Assembly (NCBI GenBank): GCA_958450325.1
Contig: OY288243.1
Location: 30,157,844 to 30,221,843, forward strand
Source: Agrostemma githago
Taxonomy: Eukaryota > Streptophyta > Magnoliopsida > Caryophyllales > Caryophyllaceae
Reading direction: 5' to 3'
DNA length: 64,000 nt
Shown: positions 1-9,750 of the stretch, piece by piece
Numbering within the stretch: the stretch's first letter is position 1
Layout of the letters: every line of letters begins with the position of its first letter
The notes under the pieces: model-generated
The model's input: only the letters and a program-made list of their open reading frames with translations
Told to the model about the DNA's origin: nothing
Databases searched by the model: none
Made by a program: the position numbers and the translations under genes

Positions 1-370
1 CCTCCGCCAACAATCTGCAAACAAAATCCAACTCCTTCAGAGAACCTTTTTCCAGCACAAACCGGGGACCAGGAAGTAGTATATGGTCCAAAAAAGTCAC
101 ATCCTCTGTAGACTTACCGAAGCCTTCAGGAAATTTGAGCACCACTCCAGCAGAAACATTATCAACGGATCTGGGGACAGAATAAGAGGTAGACTTAGGA
201 AGGTCTGCCACCAGAGGTCCACTTTCTGCAGGAGTAATTTCTGAGAGAGGGGGCAGATTACGCCTTCTCCTAGAACCAGCAAGGCCAGCTGAAGCAGAGC
301 CAACTGCCTACAACTGAAGCAAACGTAAATTCCCGCCTAAGATGAGCTTAGTCGGAAATTTGGGGGCATC
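1..370 (+). mobile_element. 3' end of internal region of an upstream Tat element copy
   Basis: This stretch aligns throughout with 8511-8880, the internal DNA just upstream of the 3' LTR of the next element, including the polypurine tract right before the LTR. It is therefore not LTR and not host flank. It is the tail of another copy of the same element, joined to the LTR at 371. It carries an antisense open frame matching the one at 8358-8817. Confidence in the homology is high; that the upstream copy is otherwise complete is unknown because it lies outside the window. Confidence 0.8.
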
Positions 371-1247
371 TGCTCGGGCCAAAAATTTGCACCTTCGGAA
401 TGCAACGTAGCATGATACGAATGGACGGTCATAAGGTCAAAAAGTCAAAAGTCAAAGGTCAACGATAAAAGAGTCAAAATTCACTAGCGGAAAGTCAAAG
501 TCGGGGATTAAAAGACGGAGGTAAAAAAAATCAAAAGTCGTCAAGTCAAGTAAACCCGGAATAATACGGGTTGAGCCAAGTATAAGAGGGAATAAGGCTA
601 CGGGCCACACAATCAAACCAGCCCACTAGACAAAGCAAACCCTAGCCCATATGAAAGAGAAAGCAACAGTTATTCCTACAAGTAAGGAAGTCCTCCTAAA
701 AACTAGGGAGAAAAGAAGGAGCAAAGAGTAACAGTTGAAACGGTGGTCAACTCAATTAAGGGCAATAAGCGGAATTGAATGTCAAGATCCCCCATTGATG
801 AGGAAGATAACGATCATAACAGCTATCAAGCAATAATAACTCCGCATTAAGAGGCAATAAGGGAGATTGAATGAGAAGATTCCCCATTGATGAGGAAGAT
901 AACGGCTGGCAGCATATAAAAGAGAAGAAGGGAAGAAGGAAGGAGGACATTCAAACACACTCATTCAAGCCTACATATTCACGGTCAATCATAGCCAAAA
1001 ATATAGTGGAATTACTTGTATTTGTAGTCCTATCTTTACACTTTCCAGTTCATAGTAAAAGTTTGGCGGGATTCCGACTCCCCCCGCGGTTTTTCCCATA
1101 TCGGGTTTTCCGCGTCACCAAAACCTTGTGTGTTGTATTTTCTTTCCTTGTTCTTCGTTCATCAAAATCGACTCCATCCATAGTTGTAGGACGATCGCTT
1201 TGACCCGCAACCGAGATCTTAGACCCGGTAAATTTTTTACCAAAAAT
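371..1247 (+). repeat. 5' LTR of Tat-1, shared with the upstream copy
   Basis: Begins TGCTCGGGCC after a polypurine tract and ends just before the primer-binding site. The terminal CA seen in the 3' copy (CCAAAACA) is altered here. A TATAAAAG box lies at 915-922. Just upstream, a unit of about 58 bp is repeated twice with a period near 89 bp (about 762-821 and 851-905, both containing CCATTGATGAGGAAGATAAC). The start is supported by alignment with the LTR start of the second Tat element at 18568 (TGTTTGGG on the - strand). Confidence 0.8.
915..922 (+). promoter_or_regulatory. LTR TATA box
   Basis: TATAAAAG inside the Tat-1 5' LTR, repeated at 9418-9425 in the 3' LTR. Its place near the LTR middle fits the start of the U3/R boundary. 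The tandem pair just upstream could be an enhancer; that part is inference. Confidence 0.55.
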
Positions 1248-1250
1248 ATT

Positions 1251-1268
1251 TGGCGCTCACCGTGGGGC
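1251..1268 (+). promoter_or_regulatory. Primer-binding site, tRNA-Lys type
   Basis: TGGCGCTCACCGTGGGGC starts 3 bp after the LTR. It matches the complement of the 3' end of plant tRNA-Lys(CUU), as I remember it, with one mismatch. The second Tat copy has a related site at 17815-17832. Confidence 0.75.
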
Positions 1269-1301
1269 AAAGTGATCACTTCCTATAAACCAAATCCTAC
1301 C

Positions 1302-3983
1302 ATGAAGCAGTATTGCGACGTCAAGTCCGGATCCGGCCAAAGTTCTTCCAGCAGTTAAGGAGCATCCCCTCAGCCCATTGGAGGAGGATCATCCCCAGGA
1401 TCAGCAGAGCCGGTTTTCACGCCCCTCACCCTGGGAATTCCCACCAGCTAAGCGGTGAAACCCACGTTATCGGTGTCCAGGCCCCCTCCGACGCCTAAAA
1501 CCTCTGGGGTCACCAGCTCCTCCAAGGCCAAGAAGGAAAGCGTACCAACCAGAACCTTGACTCCAGGAGGAATCGTAGGAGAAGCTTCCAGTGGAGCGGG
1601 GTCACCAGACCTGATGCAGAGTATTTTCCAGGGAATCGATGCTCTGCGCCAAGCAGTAGAAACCCTGCAGAAGGACAACCAAGATATCAAGGCTCGGATC
1701 TCGGCAGCAGACAAGACTCCAGTTGCATCGCTCCAGATGTCACCAGAGATGCTGCCTCTGATGCCTAGGGGAGAACCCAGCACCCGTAGGGAATCAGCAG
1801 CTGGCAGGAAGACCACTAGAGAGGTCCCTTCACAGTTGGTCACCAGACTGGAGCTAGGATTGGCTCCACCAGGCCCAGTTATTGATCCCCAAGGGTTGGG
1901 TTACTTGACCTATGGCCCCACACCCAGCAGATCTCCTACCGCAGGTAATTCTCTCTCCAACATCGAAAGTCAAGAGACTAATTCACTATCTTCTGCAGGC
2001 ACCCCTGTCCACCAGACGCCAGGATGGCAATTTGTAACTCCACCAGGGATGACCACCTTATCCAACAACCATCCCTCTGGAGGAATGTGGACAACGTCTA
2101 CCCTCAACCAGCAGGCGTCAGAGTGGCAGCCCAGATCCGTGACAGCAGCAACACCTTTACCTCCTCCTCCTAATAGTCAACACCTTGGAAGACCTTATGT
2201 AGGAAGTACTCCTTACAACTTTTCTCCTCCTGTTTCTAACCCTCTTGCAGGAGTAGTCAGCACAACAGATCAGCAGTACCAGGAACTGAAGGAATTAAGA
2301 GACCTGATCAACAAGATTCCTGGAATGCCACGTCCCCTGGAAAGAGCAGCTAGAGACAGCTACGCAGATTCACCCTTCACCGATGATTTAGCCTGTGTTG
2401 CTGTACCCAAGGGCTTCGTGCCACCAGCCATGACGCTTTATGATGGCACTGCAGACCCCCTAGACCACATCAACCAATACAAACAGAAGATGATGGTGGT
2501 GACCGCTACGGGGCCCCTGAAGAAAGTCTGCATGTGCAAGGGGTTTGGCTCCACTCTGTCAGGAGCAGCCCTCCATTGGTTCGTCGGTCTGCCTAACCGA
2601 AGCATCACCTCCTTCGCTGACCTGGTCAATGCCTTCAACCAGCAGTTCGCCAACAGCAGAAAACCAGAAAAGCAGACCAGTGACTTGTATCGGGTGGTGC
2701 AAAAGTTTGAAGAATCTACACATGACTTCCTCAACAGATTTAACAAGGAGAAAGTAACCATCCCCAGATGTGATGTGCCCACCGCCATGGAAGCCTTCCG
2801 CCAAGGGCTCCACCAGGACTCGGATCTGTACAAGGACCTCACAAAATACCCATGTGCCACATTCGAGGATGTGCAAACCAAGGCGATGGCGGCCATCAGA
2901 CTGGAAGAAGATTCAGGCCCCAGAAGGGCTACGTATGGTTCTGAGCATGTCACCAGAAAGGCGCCAACAGAAAAAAGGGGTGAGAGATCAAAGCCCTATG
3001 CAAGGAATGTGAGCAAAATTTCTGAGGAGAAAGACTGGAAGGACAATCCAAGATTGCCACCCAAAGTAAGTGAGTATGGGTTCTCTACCAACCTTGATGG
3101 GGTACTCAAGGCTCTGAGGGAGTTAAGGCGCAGAGTCAGGTGGCCCAGGAGACAGGAGTACACCAATGACTAAAGAGACGCCAGTAAGAGGTGCGAATTC
3201 CACGACGACATTGGACACCATACCGATGAGTGCGTCCAGCTCAGGAGGGAGGTTAAGTTCCAGTATGATCAGGGGAATCTAGACCACCTCGTGTCTAGAA
3301 ACTCCAGTAGGATAAATGCAACAGACCAAGTATTGCCTTCTCCACCTCCAGTATGTACCAGAATTGTCAATGTGATCATAGGAGGGTCAGAATTATGTGG
3401 GCTGACCTACTCAGCAGCCAAGAGACATGCTTCTCAGACCAAAGGAGACAGACCAGAGCACTCCTGCAGAATCAGTTGCAAAGATCTTCCAGCCGTCACC
3501 TTTGACGAAACTGATGCAGAAGCTACTCCAGAGATGCACCATGACGCATTAATAATTACTCTCTCCAAAGGGAATTGCATCGTGAAGAAGATTCTGGTGG
3601 ACACTGGGAGTTCAGTCAACCTCATCATGTTGGAAACTATCCAGAACATGGGGTTTAGCGAGAAGGATCTAACAAGGAAGGCGGTTCCATTGTTGGTGGG
3701 TTTTAGTGGTGAGACCAAGCATTATCTGGGAGAGATCATCATTCCTACCTATGCCGGAGGAGTGAACAAGCAAGTACGGTACCTAGTCATTGATGGACCC
3801 TCCACCTACAACGTGATTCTAGGAAGGCCTTGGATCCATGAGATGAAGGCAATCACCTCCACCTACCACCAGTGCCTGAAGTTCCCTACACCCTGGGGAG
3901 TGCAGAAGATCAACGGAGACCAAGGAGAGGCCAAGGATTGCTACAGGGTAGCCCTTAAGAAGACGGCGAGCCCCCCAGCATAG
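1302..3983 (+). pseudogene. gag-pro: Tat-1 gag-protease (stops present)
   Basis: Gag packages the element RNA and the protease would cleave the polyprotein. The likely original ATG (1302) now meets a TAA at 1356, and the gag frame is open only after that, so the N terminus is damaged. A retrotransposon gag domain lies at about 2330-2930 (the ADPLDHINQY and ALHWFVGLP segments). A zinc-knuckle-like CEFH...GHHTDEC motif lies at about 3195-3235. The retropepsin is at 3580-3830, with VDTGSS as the catalytic motif and VILGRPW near its end. An in-frame TAA at 3171 separates gag from the knuckle; the second Tat copy reads two arginines (CGG AGG) there. The frame ends at TAG 3981, which is shared with the second copy and is probably functional rather than decay. 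Confidence 0.85.
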
Positions 3984-3989
3984 CTATTA
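3981..3989 (+). other. In-frame UAG between protease and RT (possible readthrough site)
   Basis: TAG CTA TTA here; the second Tat copy has TAG CAA CTA at the homologous place (15009-15001, - strand). The reading frame continues open in the same frame on both sides in both copies. The second copy fits the UAG-CARYYA leaky-stop consensus exactly; this copy has lost the A of CAR. Confidence 0.6.
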
Positions 3990-6900
3990 CAGAGCCTTCA
4001 TCTGCCTCCGCAGGAGTACGTAGAGCCACCTCAGGCGGAGTTGGATGAAGTCAACTTGGACAAGCAACATCCAGAGAGAAAAGTGTTAATCGGATCAGAA
4101 TGCACAGGTAATATCCGTCAAAACCTCATTGAATTATTGAAAACTAACATGGATTGTTTTGCTTGGTCGCATGATGATATGGTAGGTATAGACCCCAGCA
4201 TTATAACCCATAGGCTAAGTGTGGATCCCAGCTACAAGCCAGTCCAGCAGAAGAGGAGGAAGTTTGCCCCAGAAAGAAATTAAGTCATAAATCAGGAGGT
4301 GGACAGTCTGCTGGCTGCTGGAAAAATCAGGGAGGTGAAGTGCCCAGAGTGGTTGTCTAACGTGGTGGTGGTCCCAAAGAAGAATGGCAAGTAGAGGGTG
4401 TGCGTCGATTTCACCGACTTGAACAAAGCATGCCCGAAAGATCCATTCCCCCAACCACATATAGATGCCATGGTAGATGCTACAGCAGGCCACGAGATGC
4501 TAACCTTTCTTGATGCATGGAGTGGGTACAACCAAATCAAGATGCATCCAGCAGACCAGGAGAAGACAGCCTTCTGGTTTGAGAGAGGTATATATTGTTA
4601 CAATGTAATGCCTTTTGGTCTGAAGAATGCAGGTTCCACCTACCAGAGACTAGTTAATAAGATGTTCAAGAGGCAGATTGGGGACACTATGGAGGTATAT
4701 ATTGACGAGATGGTCTTCAAGTCAAAGCAAGCTTCGCAACATACAACACACTTGGAGGATACCTTCAACACCTTGAGGGAATACAAGATGAAGTTAAATC
4801 CTTCAAAGTGCACATTTGGAGTGTCGTGTGGGAAGTTTCTGGGGTACGTGGTGATTCAGAGGGGAATTGAAGCTAGCACAGAGCAGATTAAGGCCATCCT
4901 CCAACTGGAATCCCCACAGAAGCCAAAAGACGTGCAAAGGCTGACTGGGAGAATTGCTGCTCTGAAAAGATTTATCTCTAGGTCTTCAGATAGATGTCTG
5001 CTGTTCTATGATATCTTGAAGAAGGCCCAAAGGTTTGATTGGACAGCAGAGCACGAGAAGGCGTTCAGCGACCTGAAGCACTACCTCAGCACTCCACCTC
5101 TGCTGTCAAAACCAGAACCTGGAGAGCAGCTCTTCCTATACCTTTCAGTAACCGAGGTAGCAGTTAGTGCAGTACTGGTGAGGGAGCACGAGGGAGCACA
5201 ACACCCGGTATATTATGTCAGTAAGTCTCTGCTTCCTGCAGAGACCAGGTACACATCCCTTGACAAACTCGTACTTGCACTTGTTACAACGTCATATAAA
5301 CTTCGACCTTATTTTGAATCACATGCTATTTCCGTAATAACAAATTATCCACTAAAAACTATTATGAGAAAACCCGAGTTATCAAGAAGAATGGCCAAGT
5401 GGTCTATACACTTGAGCGGCTTCGACCTGAAATTTGTCCCCAGATCAGCGATAAAGTCCCAGGCGTTAGCAGACTTCGTATCCGACTTCAGCCCAGCACT
5501 GCAGACCCAGGCAGAGAAAGACATCCTCCTCCTTGAGGAGGACAAAGGCGAACAGGTGTGGAAGCTAAATGTAGATGGCGCCTCCAACATGCGAGGATCT
5601 AGAGCAGGATTAATTCTGAAGTCTCCTCAGGGGGATCTCATAGTCCAAGCAATACGGTGCGAATTCCGAACAACAAACAACGAGGCAGAATATGAAGCTC
5701 TAATCTTGGGTCTCCAGCTGGCTCTAGACCTCAAAATCAAGCGCCTAGAGGTATACAGCGATTCCCAGCTAATAGTCAACCACATGAATGGTTCGTATGC
5801 AGTTAAGGACTCCAAGATGGTGTCTTACCTTGAAGTGGCAAAGGAGCTCTCCCTTAGGTTCGTAGCCTTCTCAATCAACCAAGTCCCTAGGGACCAGAAC
5901 GTGGAAGCGGACGCCCTAGCCACCCTGGGGGCAACCTTCGGACCAGGCGTAGTTTCCACCATACCCATTGTCCATGTACTGGAGCCAGCTGTTTGGATAG
6001 GCACACAGGAAAACCAGATGCTGAGGCAGGAGGACAATTCACCAGACCAGGGATTGCAGTGGCTGCAGGAGGCAGGAGTCTGCAGCACCTCAGCAGAACA
6101 AGAAAGAATCCCAGACTGGAGAAAACCCTACCAAGAATGGCTGCAAAACGATATCCTGCCAGCAGACAAGAAGGAATCCCGGAGTTTTAGGATTAAAGCG
6201 TCCAGGTACACCCTCATTGATGGTGTCATGTTCAAAAGATCAGTCGCTGGACCATACTTGAGGTGCCTAAGTCAGCACGAGGCAGAGGTGGTTATGCATG
6301 ACCTCCAGAGTGGTGAGTGTGGAAATCATGCAGGGGGCAAGAGTCTATCCAACAAAACACTACGCCTAGGTTACTACTGGCCGATAATGCACAAGGACGC
6401 AAGGGAATATGTTAAGAAATGTGACGCCTGCGAGAGACATGCACCGGTCAATCACCAGCCAGCAGAGCCGTTGCACCCAGTAATTTCTCCCTGGCCCTTC
6501 ATGAAATGGGGGATGGATATTGTTGGCAAGTTACCGAGAGCCCCAGGAAACAAAGTTTTTATGTTGGCCATGACTGACTACTTCTCCAAGTGGATAGAAG
6601 CAGAAGCATTCCCTCAGGTGACTGAGAAGCAGGTTATATCCTTCATAAAACGTAACATTATTTGCAGGTTTGGCATTCTTTCAGAGATCATCTGCGACAA
6701 CGGATCCCAGTTTATTGGCAACAAGATGGAGGCCTACTGCGCCAGGTGGAACATCACACTAAGCAAGTCTACCCCCAGAAACCCTCAGTCTAATGGTCAT
6801 GCGGAGTCTAGCAACAAAATTGTGATAGACAACCTGAAGAGAAGGCTGAAGGAGGCAGGAGGCAGATGGGCAGAGGAACTCCCCTTGGTGCTATGGTCTG

Positions 6901-7352
6901 ACAGAACCACACCTAAAGTGGCTACTGGACAGACGCCTTTCAGCTTGGTCTTTGGTGCTGAGGCAGTTATTCCCTCAGAAGAAAGAGTGCCTACTCATAG
7001 ATACGGATGCATAACCAAAGACAGGAACCAGGTAGAGATGGCAAGCAGCTTGGATACTATAGATGAGCTCAGGACCGATGCTCAAATAAGGATGGCCTCC
7101 TACAGACAAACAGTCGCCAGAATGTACAACAAGAATGTCAGAGTCAGAATCCTGCAGGAAGGAGACTTAGTCCTCAGAAAAGTCTTCCAGAACACCAGGA
7201 ACCAACGAGCAGGAAAGTTCGCTTACAATTGGGAAGGGCCCTATCAAATAGAGAAAGTAGTTGGGAACTGAGCCTACCAACTTATGACCATGGAGGGGAA
7301 GATCATCCAAAAGCCATGGAACATCGTACACCTAAAGAAATACTTCTTCTGA
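3984..7352 (+). pseudogene. pol: Tat-1 pol: RT, RNase H, second RNase H, integrase
   Basis: The frame is the same as gag-pro. The RT N-terminal part spans about 3990-4390 and the RT palm/fingers 4398-5050. The catalytic box reads YIDEM (4698-4712), with Glu where the family has the second Asp, so polymerase activity is probably lost. The gypsy-type RNase H is at about 5090-5450 and the extra RNase H (NVDGAS, EAEYEAL, YSDSQL) at 5560-5950. Integrase has the HHCC finger at 6290-6450 and D,D,E at WGMDI (6510), CDNGSQF (6693) and GHAESSN (6797). Stops interrupt it at 4281 (TAA), 4392 (TAG) and 7269 (TGA); after the last, the same frame runs on to a terminal TGA at 7350. It cannot make a full polyprotein. 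Confidence 0.9.
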
Positions 7353-7354
7353 GT

Positions 7355-7421
7355 GGGCCACAGCCGCCAGCAATCTGGGCCACTGCCGCCAGAAACATGG
7401 GCTACAGCCGCCAGAAACGTG
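7355..7421 (+). repeat. Three imperfect 22-bp tandem repeats
   Basis: Unit GGGC(C/T)AC(A/T)GCCGCCAG followed by (C/A)AA and CT/CAT/CGT, three copies in a row immediately after the pol terminal stop. Short tandem arrays after pol are common in Tat elements. Confidence 0.7.
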
Positions 7422-8357
7422 GCATCTATACTGCCAGGTGCACCTCCACCAGAACCCAGGTTTAATCTTTTCAAACCTCGCAAACACGTATTTAAATTTT
7501 CCCGTCATTCTTTTGTTTTCTTTTCTTTCTTTTCGCAAAATTCAAATTTTTTCCCGCATATTTAAATCAGATAAAATTTTGATTTCCTTTTTACGTGTGT
7601 CGTCAAAATTCAATTTTCTTTGGCATTAAGGTTTGATTTTCTTATTGCGTACATTTTCGAAATTTAATTTTCTCTCTCCATATATTTTCGAAATTCGATT
7701 TTTTTCTTCCACATATGTCTTCAAATATTGTGTTCCCTATCTTTTGCCAAATTTTTGTCAGTTTTCCCAAACTAAGAGCTGGTGACTAATCTGGTGGAGT
7801 GTACAATTTCTACAGAGGGCGTGCGTCTTTGCCTAAGTGCCTACAACCGGGACATTACAGTCTCCTGCGCCACTTAGCACCCACGCAAAGCGTGGCACCT
7901 CCGACTGAGTGGGCGAACTAAACCCCAGGCCACCACTATATCAAAGGTCGACCATACAAACATAAGGCATGCATACAACAGAAGGTAGCTAGACAAAACT
8001 ACAACAAACGATTACAATCAAACGCAAACAATCACGATCCAAAGCAAACAATTACGACCTTCTGCTAAGGCACGAAGCGCAACAAAATACTGACACACTT
8101 CGCTCCCCTAAAGCAAAGGCGAAGTCATTACAGAATTTTTTGCAAACACTAACAAATCAGAAGTTCATGCCATGCAGGATTCACAAGCCGAAAACAAAGT
8201 ACAACAAAGGAGAAGTAACATCACTCCAGCAGAACTCGGTCCACAGCATGGACATTCTCCTCTGGTGGAGGCGGAACTGTGTCAGATCCTCCTGCAGAAA
8301 CCTGCGTCTCTGGTGAACGGCAGCAGAACCTCTCCCAGGATCATCAGCAACATCCTC

Positions 8358-8817
8358 CTAGTCCACACTCTCTTGCCTATCAGACTCCTGATCAGCAATA
8401 GGAGAACCAACAGACTCCTCCAGATCCTTAGCCTCCACGTCAGACAGAGCATCCGAGTTAGGTGCCATAAGAAATTTCTCATACAGACGCTTATTCTCTA
8501 CAACCAGATTCCTCCGCCAACAATCTGCGAACCAAATCCAACTCCTTCAGAGAACCTTTTTCCAGCACAAACCGGGGACCAGGAAGTAGCATATGGTCCA
8601 GAAAAGTCACATCCTCTGCAGACTTACCGAAGCCTTCAGGAAATTTGAGCACCACTCCAGCAGAAACATCATCAACAGATCTGGGGGCAGAATAAGAGGT
8701 AGACTTAGGAAGGTCTACCACCAGAGGTCCACTTTCTGCAGGAGTAATTTCTGAGAGAGGGGACAGATTACGCCTTCTCCTAGAACCAGCAAGGACAGCT
8801 GAAGCAGAGCCAACTGC
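8358..8817 (-). pseudogene. Antisense ORF (aORF-like) in Tat-1 3' region
   Basis: Reading the - strand, an open frame follows a TAG at 8820-8818 and runs to 8491. It contains an AGSRRRR basic cluster near its start and a C-terminal leucine/glutamate-rich segment (LKELDLVRRLLAEES). A one-base shift near 8505 moves the continuation into another frame (VVENKRLYEKFL), followed by an acidic tail (EAKDLEESVG) ending at TAG 8360-8358. The matching stretch at 1-250 is also open, with mostly amino-acid-changing differences. No ATG precedes it, so it may be a 3' exon or C-terminal remnant. Tat-lineage elements such as Grande and Retand are known to carry antisense extra ORFs; assigning this frame to that class is inference. 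Its function is unknown. Confidence 0.5.
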
Positions 8818-8866
8818 CTACAAATGAAGCAAATGGAAATTCCCGCCAAAGATGAGCTTAGTCGGA

Positions 8867-8880
8867 AATTTGGGGGCATC
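8867..8880 (+). promoter_or_regulatory. Polypurine tract of Tat-1
   Basis: AATTTGGGGGCATC directly precedes the LTR TG at 8881, and the same sequence precedes 371. A G-rich tract in this position primes plus-strand DNA synthesis. Confidence 0.65.
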
Positions 8881-9750
8881 TGCTCGGGCCAAAAATTTGC
8901 ACCTTCGGAATGCAACGTGGCATGATACGAATGGACGGTCAAAAGGTCAAAAGTCAAAGGTCAACAATGAAAGAGTCAAAATTCACTAGCGGAAAGTCAA
9001 AGTCGGGGATTAAAAGACGGAGGTCAAAATAATCGAAAGTCGTCAAGTCAAGTAAACCCAGAATAATACGGGTTGAGGCAAGTATAAGAGGGAATAAGGC
9101 TACGGGCCACACAATCAAACCAGTCCACTAGACAAAGCAAACCCTAGCCCATATGAAAGAGAAAGCAACAGTTATTTCCTACAAGTAAGGAAGTCCTCCT
9201 AAAAACTAGGGAGAAAAGAAGGAGCAAAGAGTAACAGTTGAAACGGTGGTCAACTCAATCAAGGGCAATAAGGGGAATTGAATGTCAAGATTCCCCATTG
9301 ATGAGGAAGATAACGATCATAACAGCTATCAAGCAATAATAACTCCGCATTAAGAGGCAATAAGGGAGATTGAATGAGAAGATTCTCCATTGATGAGGAA
9401 GATAACGGCTGGCAGCATATAAAAGAGAAGAAGGGAAGAAGGAAGGAGGACATTCAAACACACCCATTCAAGCCTACATATTCACGGTCAATCATAGCCA
9501 AAAATATAGTGGAATTACTTGTATTTGTAGTCCTATCTTTACACTTTCCAGTTCATAGTAAAAGTTTGGCGGGAATCCGACTCCCCCGGCGGTTTTTCCC
9601 ATATCGGGTTTTCCGCGTCACCAAAACCTTGTGTGTTGTCTTTTCTTTCCTTGTTCTTCGTTCATCAAAATCGACTTAATCCATAGTTGTAGGACGATCG
9701 CTTTGACCCGCAACCGAGATCTTAGACCCGGTAATTTTTTTACCAAAACA
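8881..9750 (+). repeat. 3' LTR of Tat-1
   Basis: Starts TGCTCGGGCC and ends CCAAAACA. It aligns along its whole length with 371-1247 with several small indels. The TATA box is at 9418-9425. The next five bases are GTATA; the partner duplication lies outside the window. Confidence 0.85.

Larger units (their letters stand above)
7353..8880 (+). other. Tat-1 3' non-coding region
   Basis: No sense-strand coding. It holds a GC-rich 22-bp triplet at 7355-7421, a T-rich run at 7470-7760, a CAA/CGA-rich stretch at 7970-8110, and the antisense frame at 8358-8817. The last 370 bp recur at 1-370. Confidence 0.75.
371..9750 (+). mobile_element. Tat-lineage Ty3/gypsy LTR retrotransposon (Tat-1), defective
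   Basis: Two LTRs (371-1247 and 8881-9750) flank a tRNA-Lys type primer-binding site, gag, retropepsin, RT, RNase H, a second RNase H-like domain and integrase in that order, followed by about 1.5 kb of 3' non-coding DNA with an antisense frame and a polypurine tract. The order RT before integrase gives Ty3/gypsy; the second RNase H and the antisense frame point to the Tat/Ogre group. The coding frame is single but has five in-frame stops (3171, 3981, 4281, 4392, 7269). The LTRs differ at roughly 20-25 positions by eye, so this copy is older than those at 34-63 kb. The left target duplication cannot be checked because the left LTR abuts another copy. Confidence 0.88.

Noticed and set aside
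2438..2953. Long - strand frame opposite Tat-1 gag
   Set aside because: Shadow frame of the GC-rich gag coding strand; no independent support.
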